A stretch of DNA of 47,500 nt from Chromera velia (lineage: Eukaryota; Sar; Chromeraceae): the NCBI GenBank assembly GCA_018398765.1, contig JAHBMJ010002591.1, forward strand, positions 27,501-75,000. The letters are read 5' to 3'. Each line of letters begins with the position of its first letter. The first letter of the stretch is position 1. The notes below the pieces were generated by a model. The model was not told the origin of the DNA, did not search any database, and saw only the letters and a program-made list of their open reading frames with translations. Below are positions 11,824 through 23,067 of the stretch, one piece after another. A program made the translations under genes and the position numbers.

Positions 11824-12511
11824 GAAGAGAGAGGAAAGGGACTGCAAACGGAGGGCTCTCAAAGCTCCGGAGGCAGAAGGCGGGGAGAGGAAAGAAGACC
11901 GAAGGAAAGGAACGGCAACGAGGAGATCGATCAATCGATTTAGAAAGGGAGGCGTCGGAGTGGCGAAGGATTTGAAGGCATTTTCCCCCTTTCTTTTCTT
12001 TTATATCCCCTCCTCACCTCCCTCTAGATGTTCAAAATGGTGACGAGGGATGTTTGGCTGTACCCACCTTTGCAACCATCTCTCTCTTTCCCTTTGCATG
12101 TTGCGCGTTGTGTGTCGCTCTCTTTGCTCTTGCTTTGTTGCATTTGCATCTGTGCGTGTGCACTCCTCCTCCTCTCTCCACTTTTGTATCTTTCACTCCC
12201 TCCCCACCCTACCCGTCGGTCTCTCTGTCTCGTCTGTGAAGAAAAGAAAGGAAATGAAGAAACATACAGTCTATCTCTCCCTGTGATTGTCTCTCTGACT
12301 GTCTGTCTGTCAGGTTTTGGAATCTGAGAAGGAGCTCTCTTCGGTTCCCGAGTTCATTCAGCAGATGAGGCGGAAGAGCGGCGGGACAGCGTTGACCGCA
12401 GGGGGAAGGGGAGGTCTCGGACGGGTAGACCCTGCAGGGAGGGGGGTCTACTCAGGGTCCACCGACAGCTTTGACGCATTTCGGTTGGGGGGGGATGGCG
12501 GCCGCCGGTGA
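10383..12511 (+). CDS. ClpR-like inactive ClpP subunit, probably plastid-targeted
   Basis: This ClpP-family subunit would form part of the Clp protease barrel. Exon 1 is 10383-11381 and exon 2 12314-12511 (donor GTCAGT, acceptor TGTCAG), giving 398 residues. Residues 1-16 (MLRLLAIASSLTAVKG) look like a signal peptide and are followed by Phe17 and a Pro/Ser/Arg-rich stretch, as in bipartite leaders of secondary plastids. The ClpP fold spans about 150-333, with YINSPGS, GAKGKRFALPNANF and YLSPEEAIQYGLIDK. The triad is lost: Gly243 replaces the Ser (GQCWGS where active ClpP has GQAAS), Lys268 the His, and Thr317 the Asp. The 25-residue Ser-His spacing of ClpP is kept, which supports the alignment. 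Plastid ClpR subunits are known to be inactive scaffold partners of ClpP. The Gly/Arg-rich tail after residue 345 is unusual. Plastid location is inferred. Confidence 0.88.
11539..11578. repeat. (CT)n(CA)n microsatellite in ClpR intron
   Basis: A CT run followed directly by a CA run in the single intron of the ClpR gene. Confidence 0.85.
11776..11822. repeat. (CA)n(GA)n microsatellite in ClpR intron
   Basis: A CA run followed directly by a GA run in the same 932-base intron. Purine-rich on the sense strand. Confidence 0.85.
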
Positions 12512-13814
12512 CTACCGGCCCGGAGCGGAACGGCCGCACGTCTCGCTGAATTAGCGGCCGTGTGAGCGCTCTTTCCTTCGAAAAATCCACACAACATGCA
12601 CTCCTCAACCTGCACTCTCCTCTATTGCACCCGTAGAGATGTCCAGACCATCGTCGTCGCCTTTCAACCTGAGTGTGCTTTATCAAGCGCATTCTTCCCC
12701 TTTGTGTTTTGTGTGCGTCTGCCCATGCGCAGCCGTCATCGTTGGGAACTTACCGATTTGAGTCATTTGACAGAAAGAACCCTTCCTTCTCAAAATGGAA
12801 GAACTTATAGCAAAAAATGTATATACATTGTCAAATTTTAATGTACTGCGTCACCACACCTTTTGATGATACATATTAATTTTTTTATTTTTTATTTTTG
12901 GATCTTGAAGGATTTTATGGATGCAGAGCTAGGCCTAAATTTGGGACTAAAATTAACTAGAAAATTAGCTTGGTGTAAGGTTTAGTCTAGGGTCTATAGT
13001 CCCATGCAAGTATATGCGTTGTATGTTGTAGGCTCTAGTGAGTATTACTGAGTATATACAGTAGGCTTTACTAAGGAATTTTATAAAACTGTTTAAAAAA
13101 TTGAATAATGATTGATTAATTGAACAATGTTCACACAACTTCACAGTTATTTAGAGCAGGGTAGGCCGGACATATCTTCACGTAGAGCTAACTTGCCTAC
13201 TCAGTCAGTCATAGAGTGAATCTAGATATCATTACTAAAACATGAATGGCACTGATTACTAGACTGATCTAGAGACTGATTATAGCAAACCGTATACCAA
13301 ATATCCTGGCAGGGATAGAAAGTCATTAAACAAATCTATTCCATTAAATTGAATTATAGATTCAATTCATTTGAAGCAGTGCTGGAAGCAGTGAGACAGC
13401 CAGGCAACAGACAGTGATAACTTTCAAAGTTGAATGTCGCGGACTCGCGGTGTACTAACTGTCGGACTTGAAGTCTTGAGTCACAGACCAATGCAAAGGT
13501 CAGTTTTCTGATTAACGTGCTATGACGTGCGTCACACGTGTTTCCACATTTTGATAACAATTCAACCAAAGACAAACGCACCCATTCCGGGTGTGGATCG
13601 CGCTTTGCACGCTGGATATTCTTAGCGGTCGGTTCAGATTGATGCTTCATGAGAACTGTGATTTCCGGAGCATTGCACTCAGATTGCGTCGCTGCATGTA
13701 TGCGAGATAGAAGACTCTAGATAAAGGAGGAGAGTGAAGTCTCCCAGACGATTCTCATACAGTTGTTTTTCTTCAGCCTGCCCAATGGCATGCAGGTATT
13801 CACAATTGGTCGAC
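12512..13814. other. AT-rich intergenic region between convergent genes
   Basis: This lies between the ClpR stop and the stop of the minus-strand secreted-protein gene. It is AT-rich from about 12820 to 13370, probably with both 3' untranslated regions at its edges. No gene or RNA is supported. Confidence 0.5.
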
Positions 13815-14255
13815 TCAGAGCAGCTCTTCGAGGAGCGTCTGAACCTGTGCGAGGGTCTCTTGGCCGTACTCCTCCTCTCCTCCTGTCAGAACATCGGTGC
13901 CGTCGGTCATCGTCACCCAATGTTTAGAGCCGCCCATCCTGTGACCCTTCACGGGCTTATCTGTTGACAACGTATCCTGTGCCCCCAGAATGTTCTTGAC
14001 CTTTCCAACGATTGTGTTGTACTTCTCGTTCTGGTATGGAGAGAGGACGGTTGTCTTGATCACTTTGCCCTTTTCAACGGTGATTGTGGTGGACTTGAAA
14101 AACGGAGGTGCCACTGGTCCGGTAGAGTGCGTGAGCTCGATCTTGAAGTCTCCATCTGTAGAACCCTTCTGCAGTTTCAGACTCTGGCGACCCTCTGTGA
14201 GTGTCAGAGAGAGGAGAAAGAAAGCGGTGACAAAGAAAGAAAGTGCAGAGCGCAT
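13815..14255 (-). CDS. Small secreted protein, family unknown
   Basis: A single-exon frame of 146 residues from ATG 14255 to TGA 13815-13817. Residues 1-22 (MRSALSFFVTAFFLLSLTLT..) form a clear signal peptide. The mature part is compact and globular-looking, with TTITVEKGKVIKTTV and HRMGGSKHWVTMTDGTDVL, and ends in a short acidic/Gln-rich helix (EEEYGQETLAQVQTLLEELL). There is no transmembrane segment after the signal and no Cys in the mature chain that I can see. I do not recognise the family. The alternating hydrophobic pattern suggests beta structure. It is convergent with ClpR and divergent from the giant gene at 15108. Confidence 0.75.
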   Translation of the reverse strand: MRSALSFFVTAFFLLSLTLTEGRQSLKLQKGSTDGDFKIELTHSTGPVAPPFFKSTTITVEKGKVIKTTVLSPYQNEKYNTIVGKVKNILGAQDTLSTDKPVKGHRMGGSKHWVTMTDGTDVLTGGEEEYGQETLAQVQTLLEELL

Positions 14256-15107
14256 TTTGGTCGAGCAGATAATCGGGTTGCTTCCAGAATTGATCTAGGA
14301 GACGAGACGGACGGACGCGGACTCGGTGGGTCTACGTATATATATATGTATTTTGTATGGAACTGCTTCGGTCAGTCTGCCGACTGTTGTGTTGAAAGGT
14401 GTAATAACACGGAGAGGACCGAGCGTGAATGCCTTTGGGAAGAGGGATTCGTCAAACAGTAGCTGGCAGATCGAAGTGAAAATTGAAATTGCTTCACTGA
14501 GGGACATATATATATAAGCTGGGATCGATCGATTCAAAATGCAGAGTTTTTTTTCAAATCGATCCGGCCATGCATGCATGCATGCATGCATGCAATTAAA
14601 ATTTTCTTTAAAAAAAGGTTTTTTCTTTTTTTTTTTTCTACATGCATGCAAAGCGCGCGCTTTGCGCGCAAAGGCAGTGAACGGGTGTCAGAGTACATGA
14701 CTTGTACGCGTTTCGAGAATTCAGAGATATATTCATATATTGAAAATCCGAGTCGCTTCAGACAGCTGGACTGTGAAGATTCGAGAAACAGGGGCACTCA
14801 AACTGTGTTTTGAAGGACTCTGGCACTGCACGTTCCTGAATTCTATGCGCAAATGAAAAGCCACAGCGTTTCGAGAACCGAGCAGGTTGCATGCATGCCG
14901 ATCAACGGGAAAGATGGAAACAGACCGCGATCAAGGTCAGAAGCCCTCTGAGCACTCAGAGCACGACCATCAGTCGACCAATAGAAGCTTATCGGTGCCT
15001 TTGAGGGCGTTCAAGGGTCTTCTCTCGAGGAGATCACATCTTGTCTGCTTATAAATTTCTGCATTTGCTCCAGAAGTCGGATCATTTCTATATTTAAGAA
15101 ATCTTCC
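14256..15107. other. Divergent intergenic region, likely promoters
   Basis: This separates the starts of the secreted-protein gene (minus) and the giant gene (plus). It has several TATATATA runs (about 14336-14347 and 14508-14517), a CATG repeat at 14568-14594 and a 14-bp perfect palindrome AAAGCGCGCGCTTT (14650-14663). No coding exon is supported. Confidence 0.45.
14568..14594. repeat. (CATG)n self-complementary repeat
   Basis: About six and a half CATG units in a row. Every unit is its own reverse complement, so the tract can form a hairpin or cruciform. Confidence 0.85.
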
Positions 15108-18100
15108 ATGACGAAAAGGCAGACTGAAGAGGCGTCGGCGTCGTTCCGACGTTCCCGTTCAACGAGTGCAGATGCGGACGAGAAACTGGTCAAAACAGCA
15201 GCCAAGGTCGTGTCCCGCTTCTCGCCACTGAGGGCAGTTCGGAAAGACTACACTGACTGTGTGACGGGAGCGCGCGGGCTCAGACACACGAAAACACTAA
15301 AGGAACGACCAAAAACAGGTACATCGGGAGGGGAAGGGAGGGGACCTGGTTTGAGGTCCCTGAACAGGCTCACAGCGACCCCCCTGTGGAACGAGGAGGT
15401 AGGTCGTGATGCCGGCATGAGAGCTTTCTCGATGTACACAGCTCACGATCTCTTCAAAATCGCCCAAAAGTCTGAGGCGGCCCTGTCCTCCCTCATCTAC
15501 TCCTCCAAGAGAGCAGAGATCATCCGCACAGACGGAGATATCGATCTTGACAAACAGGTATGCGCACCCCCTGCGCCCTCACGACTTCTCAACGACAGTT
15601 GGACTTCTGATCAGTCACACACGCAGAGAGAGATTCCAGAAGCCGATACTGCTGAAAGAGAGGAAAGAGAGAGGGCAGCAGCAGCCTCCCAGGGGGCTTG
15701 CACGTATCATGGGGTACTTATGAGCATTGGATCAGCAAAAGAAGCCCTCACCTGTGACACCGCAAGAAGAAAAGGCCCCACTGATGAATTCATTTCCGAG
15801 ACAGAGAAAAAAGAACCAGACCTGCTGCACACCGGCGAAAAGACTCCCCCGCCTGTTTCCGTTTCACCTGTCTCCCTGTCACAGCCTCTCCCTTTATGTC
15901 TCCGTGCTGACTACGGTCGTAGAAAGCAAGAGGAGGCACGACGGAATGTGAAAATCGCTGCTGAAGAGCTCGGGGAAGAGAAGGAGAACAGAGAGAGAGG
16001 TCCACTGTGCGTGCGGTCTGTGAAGCCAAAGGATCGTGCAGGTGCCGTGAGGGATTTTCTTCTCTTCTCCTCAAAAAACAACATTAGCAGCGGTACAGGA
16101 AAGGGAGGGAGAGAAGAAGGGAAACAAGAAGTTGGCACGAGACTCGAGACTCAAAATGCCCCGTTGCCCTTTTTCTTTCGAAACCAATTGCCTCCAGTGG
16201 CCAGTCTCTCTCTCTGGCCTGCCCTAGAGGTTTCTGTACAGCGCAACCGGGTGAAGAGGGCAGTGCAGTGGTGGAGACAGATCCAGGGGGAGTTAAAGAG
16301 GGAAGGGCGGCTGGGGAGGGAAAAGAATGGGTCGGCAAAAATGGCTGCAGAGGTCCTCAGGGAGCTAGTCGAGTTAGATATGCTCCACGTCGTCGTACAG
16401 GTAGGGAGGTGCAGTGCAATTAATTCAGGGGTGGGTGGGTGGCTGGGTGGGTTTTTGCAATCACTTAGCCCTTCCTTTCGGACTTAGCCCTTCCTTCCAG
16501 TGTTTGTCAAGAAAACACAGACAGACGTTGCGTTGCACGCACTTTCATGCAAAGAAGCAGGATTGGACTATCGAAGCAGATAGAACACACACACGCATGA
16601 TCCATCGATCGCGGTTCTCCTTAATCTCAAAATTTTTTGGATGCAGACTTTGAGCTCCAACGGCAAGACTCTGGAGAGCATGACGGTGACCGAGCTAAGT
16701 GCGTTGGTACGGGTGTGCAAGTACTACCACCAAGTGCAGCTCGCCCTCGAGAGCGTGAATGTGCAGAGTGACCTCTCCAATTCCGTCCTGGAAGACGACC
16801 CGGTGGTTCCAGATGAGGTCAACGAGGCCAGGCGGGAGGGCCTTCTTGCGATGCTCTCAGATGCCCTGGCAGAAGCGAGGGAGGGAGCGGGGGGTGAGAA
16901 GGAAGCGAAAGAGAAAGACGCGAAGAGTTCTGAAGGTGAGCCAGATTGAAATCTTGCTTGATGGTCCTGGTGGATTGTTTTTTCCTGTTGTATGGAATCG
17001 ATAATCAATTCGAGAAATTGCTTTTCGAAGCAGGGCAAGCCACCCCCGAGACTTGTGGCAGGAAAATGCGTGGCGGAAAGAGGCAGAGGACAATACAATG
17101 TACTCCCCGCCATCTTTCTGCCGTACTTGCAACTTGGTTTCCTCGTCTGTTTCTACCCTCCGTATTCTTTCTTCCCTTTTTGCTTTTTTCTTATACAGAC
17201 CCTCTCTGTGTTTGTCAGACACTCACGATCTTCAAAGAGCCGATGGGAGCGCTCCAATGATTCTCTCTCAGCTTACACTGCATGGAGACAACCAAATCCA
17301 AAAGCCTGCCTGTCTGCCTGCAGACCCTAGGGGTAATTCCTTCTACACCCTCTGGAAACGCCTGAAGCTCACCCTCGCGCTCCACTTCAGGAAGCTGAAC
17401 GTGCAGCCGCGAGAGAACGACCAGAGCCCCGCACAGTGGTCCCCCGGAGGGATGTCATTGACTCTACAAGGGAACCTAGTGCCTCTTATGAGGGACACAA
17501 GGGAAACCTACAAGTACGTCGGGAGTCAATCATGCACTGTCCGGGGGGGGGAGGGGGACTTTTGTTTGGAGTACAAAGTTCATGATGCCCAATACGAACT
17601 TATGATCAGGGATGATTGAGGCACAAAGGACAGACGCAGTTGTATGTGTTAATGTGGATAACGACAGACAGACACAGAGAGAGGAACAGACGAAAAGTAT
17701 GACAGACAAATATGTACGCAAATGAACAACAACAAATGTCACACACAGACACTTGTAATCAGTAGGTTCAAGACAAGTAAACGCAGTGCTGGTCCTTTTG
17801 TCTCCTCCGATAATCCTTTCCTCTCATTTTGTGCAGGAGAGCAAAACAGATGGAAAAACACATCGACATCACTCAGAGGTATGTGTTTTCTGCTTCTCAG
17901 TGTATTTGACTCTCTGTCCTTCTGTCTGTCTCTCCATCTGTTCCTCTGTCTGTCTCTCCATCTGTTCCTGTGTCTGTCTCTCTGTGTGATTGCCTCTCTG
18001 CCTGCCTGTCTTTTTGACTCTCTTTTCTTCCATCGATGTCTCTGGACATGAGTACCTCTGTGCGTGTGTGTGTGTGTGTGTGGGTGGGTGGGTGAGGGCT

Positions 18101-18614
18101 TCTTGGCATGTTACAAAGAAAGAAATAGAGGTACACTTTCTGATCATGAACAGTCTCTCCTTTTGCTTGTCTGAGATTTGTTGCACGGGTCGACGGTTTC
18201 TTGATTCTTCGTTTTCTTTCTCTTGAAGATTCTTTCTCTCCGTTTTCGTTTTCCTCCAGTCTTTGTCGCCTCCCTTTTCGACCCGCTTCTGAAGTGCTTC
18301 TTTATCTCGAAATCATTCGTGTGAGTTTCCTTTCGCTTTCATTCAGTTGGATGTCTCTGTCTGTCCTCTCCTCTCCAACGCTTGCAGATTCGCGTGGCAG
18401 TTAGAGAAACTTTTTAAACCCTGGATGGCGCATGCATTCATTATGTATCAATGAAGGTATGTATGTATGAACTTTTTATGTATGTATGAAAATGAATGCA
18501 TGCAGATTCGCGTGGCAGTTGGAGAAACTTTTTAAACCCTGGATGGCCGCAGTCTGGGACGATGCCGACCTCTGCCTCTCGACTCTCTCCCTTCGGTGAG
18601 TGTAAACAGACACA

Positions 18615-18653
<39 letters not shown>

Positions 18654-21600
18654 CAGCTGCACAACTCTCAAACAAAGAACAAACCCCGTTTTGACACAAT
18701 CTTTTCCTGAAAACAAGAGTAGAACTTGCCGCACAACGTGGCTGCCGTACGCAAAAGCAGTTGAGTGTAGCCTCAGCATTGGATTAAGAGGAATGAAAGA
18801 GTAGCAGGAAATCAGACAGCGGGGTGCAGGTTAGTTTATGGGGCTCGTCTTCTTCTCGAGCACACGGAAAGTGAATGGCACTTGCCATAGAAACCATACG
18901 TCGGAAAGCGCACTCTCCGACAGAGAACGACAAGTTCGCTTGTCCCCCCACTTTCTCCTGCATGTTTCTTTTGCCGTGGAAGACTGATTGAACGAACGAA
19001 TGAGTCGAGGAGCGATGGCGTGAAGTACCAAGAGAATCAATGGTTGATTGATTGATTGATTGATTGAATGAATGCAGCCACGCAAAGGCTTTGTCGATGT
19101 TCTTGGACAGAATGGCTGAGTCCGCTCGCGACACGGCAGACAAAGAGGTCTTCAACGCAGCTGCCACAGAGAACCAAAGCCGCATGGCCACCAGCCACAA
19201 ACTTCTTCTCAAGGCCTGCCTGGCAGAGATGCAGACACGAATGCAGGAGGCAACAAAGCATGCAGGTTGGTCAGATAGACGTGTATGCATACTTCTTTCT
19301 CTTCCATCGAGCTTTAATTTAACTTTGTGCCCCTTTTTTGATGCCTGTCTTTCCCTCCGATTCGATCACTCAGACTTTCTGTCTGAAGGCAATCCTGCTG
19401 CGACAGCTTTACTCCACTCAATTCAGAGAAAAGACGGAAAAAAGCGGAATATGGAAGTAAGGTTACTTCTCCTCTTTCCATGATTGCCCTCCACTCCCTT
19501 TCCTGTCTCTAATTAAATGCAGCGGCAGCCAGTGCCTTACTGAAACGGCGGAGATCCCAACAGCAACGCTCTGCATCCATCTCGAAAGAAGACGCCTCGC
19601 CCTCTGCAGGAGACGGGAAGCGCTCCTCTGATGAGGAAGGGCACAGCGGCAGGGTTGCAGGGGGGGTCCTGTCGAGACTCAGTGCGCACCGAGGATCCCA
19701 GGCTGCGATTTCCCTCGAAAACATGAAGAAGCTGGAGAGCATCATGCGGAATAAGGAAGAAGACAGAGGTAATGAGAGGCAGAGCAATAAACTGAATCAA
19801 TCGCGACAGTCCAATGGGCGAGACAGCGTTCAGACTGCCTACAGCAGCAGTAGAAGCTCGAGCTCAAAGGAGTCCTTCAGATCAGACGTGACAGACGAGG
19901 AAGTGTACAAGCAGCTCTTCATGCGGGAGGAGGGATCGAAAGGTCAGTCCATCTGCTTGTACTGTCTTCCTTCCTTCTGTGCAATATTTTCTTTCGACGT
20001 GCATCTCTCTACACGTATTTGTGAAAAGCTTGTTTAGATGTCCGTTCAAATTTTCCTTGGACTGCCGCATCTTCCTTTCTTCTTCTTGAAAGTCCATACT
20101 ATCTGTCTCATATCACTTCCGTGTCCATCCCTTTTTTCGTCGTCTTTCCTATGTAACGAATGCAGAGGACCCTTCGCTCGCATTGCGCACTGTATTGGGA
20201 GGCTCCGGACCGTCTCTCACTCTGTCTAAAACGGGCCCCTTGCGGGATAGACAGCAATTACAGCTGCAACAGGGGACGAGTCCTGGCTCCAGGGGGGGGA
20301 TGTTGTCCCCAGGGGCGGGCGGGTTGTTGTCTCAGGAAGATGCGGACGCCGACCTAGCGCTCGAGAAGCTTTTGAGTCGTTTGCGAGCCCTGATGGATGC
20401 AAAACTGGACGAACAGTACGAGGGCATCGACATCCGGAACAACAAAAAACACGCAGAGCTGATTGAACGTCTGCAGGCTTACCAAGCGCGCTCTCCCGTG
20501 TTCAAAGCAGGGCCAGGGGAGAGGAGAGAGACCCTCACCGGGTCAGACGGAGATGGGGGGTCGGAGGGCGACCCTTACCGAAAACTCCCGACACTTATGG
20601 CAGCTCAGTTGCCGACGTCACGGAGACAGACACGCAGAGATCGGATGAGTCAGAAGGCCATACGTTCCTACACACTGCCTTCCGAAGTCCGGCAGCGCCT
20701 GGAGGCTCTTCTCGGACACGCCGCACCTTCTTCCTTTGAGGTTGCAGTCAGACGTCCCAGCGTGAAAGACGAGGGCCTCTTGAACGACACCGTCAGGGTC
20801 AGTTCGTAAATCCGTGGCTGCATCATACGACGTGCTCGTGCTGTTTGCGTTGCTTTCCTTTTTCTCTGCCTGTCATCGTTTCCACCTGTTTTCATTCCTG
20901 ACGAATAATCAGTTGACGTGTCTGGCCCACCACAACGACAGACCGCCCTACCGACAAAAAAATGGGTGCATCAAGGCTTCAAGCTACGATACGATGCTTC
21001 TCCTTCTTCTCATTTACTCACTGAGCCGCAAACCGGAAAGATCGTTCTGCAAACAAATCAAAAGTGCGTTCTACCCCGAGGAATTCACGTGGAATAAGAA
21101 TGTACTGCAGTGATAGTCCGGTGCCGTCATCTTGCCTCATTTGTATGTGCATGTGTTTATGCGAATGCTTGCCTGCAGGAGATCGGAGACAAAATCCACC
21201 GTGTGAAAGAGAACCTGGAGGAACGAGCCCGTCTCCACCGTCTCCACATGTTCTGGAACAAAGTGATGACACAAAGCAAGGGACTCAGAAAACGTCTCCG
21301 ATACCTTGCCTTTGTTGAAGAGTGGTACGCACCTTTCTTTCTTCGTCTTTGTAGTGCATGCTCTGCGGGTGTGTTCGTGAGTAGGTTGATGGCGCAAACG
21401 ACGCAACGGGGTTTTCTCTCTTTCTCCTTCTCTCTTTAAATCTGTCTCGCTGCTCTGCTTCCGCATACCTCCCTCAGCTTTTCAAAGAAAAAGAGTTTTG
21501 ATGAATGTGATCTTGCGTCTCTTTTTCTGTCCTGCTTTGCGGGGTCACTTTACTACCTGTCAGATCGTCCCGGTGAACTGTACACCTTTCGCACCGCGAC

Positions 21601-22510
21601 TTTGAAGCAATGCAATGATCCCTCTGAGCTTTGAATCAAATGAATGAAGCAGTGAGCACTCCAGCTAGGGGCCTTGTGCAGTTGGGGTGAGCACCAAAAG
21701 GCGAAGAGAAAGTTGTTCGTGCCATTCCAATAATGCGCTCGAGAAACGATGCGCTCTGATACCCGAAAATGAGTGCAATGCGTGTTGCCTTTGCACTATT
21801 CAAACCTGTTCGTTTCGTTTTCCTTTTCTGAGTTCTCTGCAGCAAACGACGCGACACGGCCGAACGTTCCAGTTTCACGGAAATGAGGGCCGACCTAGCG
21901 TCCATCTACAAGACCTTGAACTACTGCTCTATCGGGCAAGACCCGAAAAAGACAACGACGCGACCGTCGGACTCTTCTGCAGCGTTTCCACAGGTGGGTC
22001 GGGTGGCAGAGAAACTCGTAAAATTTTTCTCTTGAACGGCATGCCCTTTCGAAATAAGATTAAATTGAGTGAGATTATATTCGAGAGGTAACTTTCTTTT
22101 ATTCGTACAGACTCGCGTGCCTTCCTTTGCATTCATTCAGGCGGCAGAGAGAGAGACGAACAGCGTGGCCTTCAATAGAAGGGAATCCCTGGAGCTGGCG
22201 CAACAGCCGGAGCCGTACAAGTAAGTGTTGATGAATGGATGGGGGGGAATGGTTTCGAAGAAGTGAGTCGAGGCGCGTGGAAATTTGGATTGTGGAAGTT
22301 GGCAAGAAGGAAAAAGAAAAGGAAGAAAGGGAGATCAAGAAAGGTCGGAAGGATTAGTGAGTCCAGACACAATGAAACGAGTTGGCAGGAGACGTTGGAT
22401 CTTCGGTTGGGCAGGCAGGCAGGCAGGACGAAACATGTCTTTCCTTCGCTTTCTCTTTTTTTGCGTTAGAAAGAAAAGAGAAATGGCACGAGAGACGAAA
22501 ACGCATCGAG

Positions 22511-22546
<36 letters not shown>

Positions 22547-23036
22547 CTACGACGGAATGACGGCAGTGCGAGAATTGGTCAAAATTGAAATGATATCAAG
22601 TCAGTCAGTGACGGAGGGAGGAAGGGATGGAGTACTTGCCACACACCTTTGCCTACAACCCTTTCAGTAGACCCCATAGGGATGGGAGAAGGGACTTTGA
22701 AGGCAGCTAAAATCACACCACCAACCTTTCTGCAGACGTCCGCTTCATGCTGGCACCCTATCTTCTCTTCTTTTGCTGAATTCCAGTAACACAAAAAATA
22801 TCTTGCTGTACACAGTTGTGCTTCCAACTGTGTGCTGTTCACACTTGCTTTGCTCGCTCTCTGCTGCTTCTGCTTTCCATTCCATCCGCAGAAACGGAGG
22901 GAAAACAGAATAACGAAGGCAACTTTCTGCATCGATTGTACGGACTGCTGAGAAAGCAGGGGATCCGATTGAGAGAAAACTCATGGGCATTCGTGCAGAC
23001 AGTGCGGGAACTCAGAAAGCTCAATGTGAGTCTCTC

Positions 23037-23067
<31 letters not shown>

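Noticed and set aside
18388-18450. First copy of the duplicated exon start as the real exon
   Set aside because: It reaches an in-frame TGA with no usable donor, whereas the second copy continues to a GTGAGT donor in phase.
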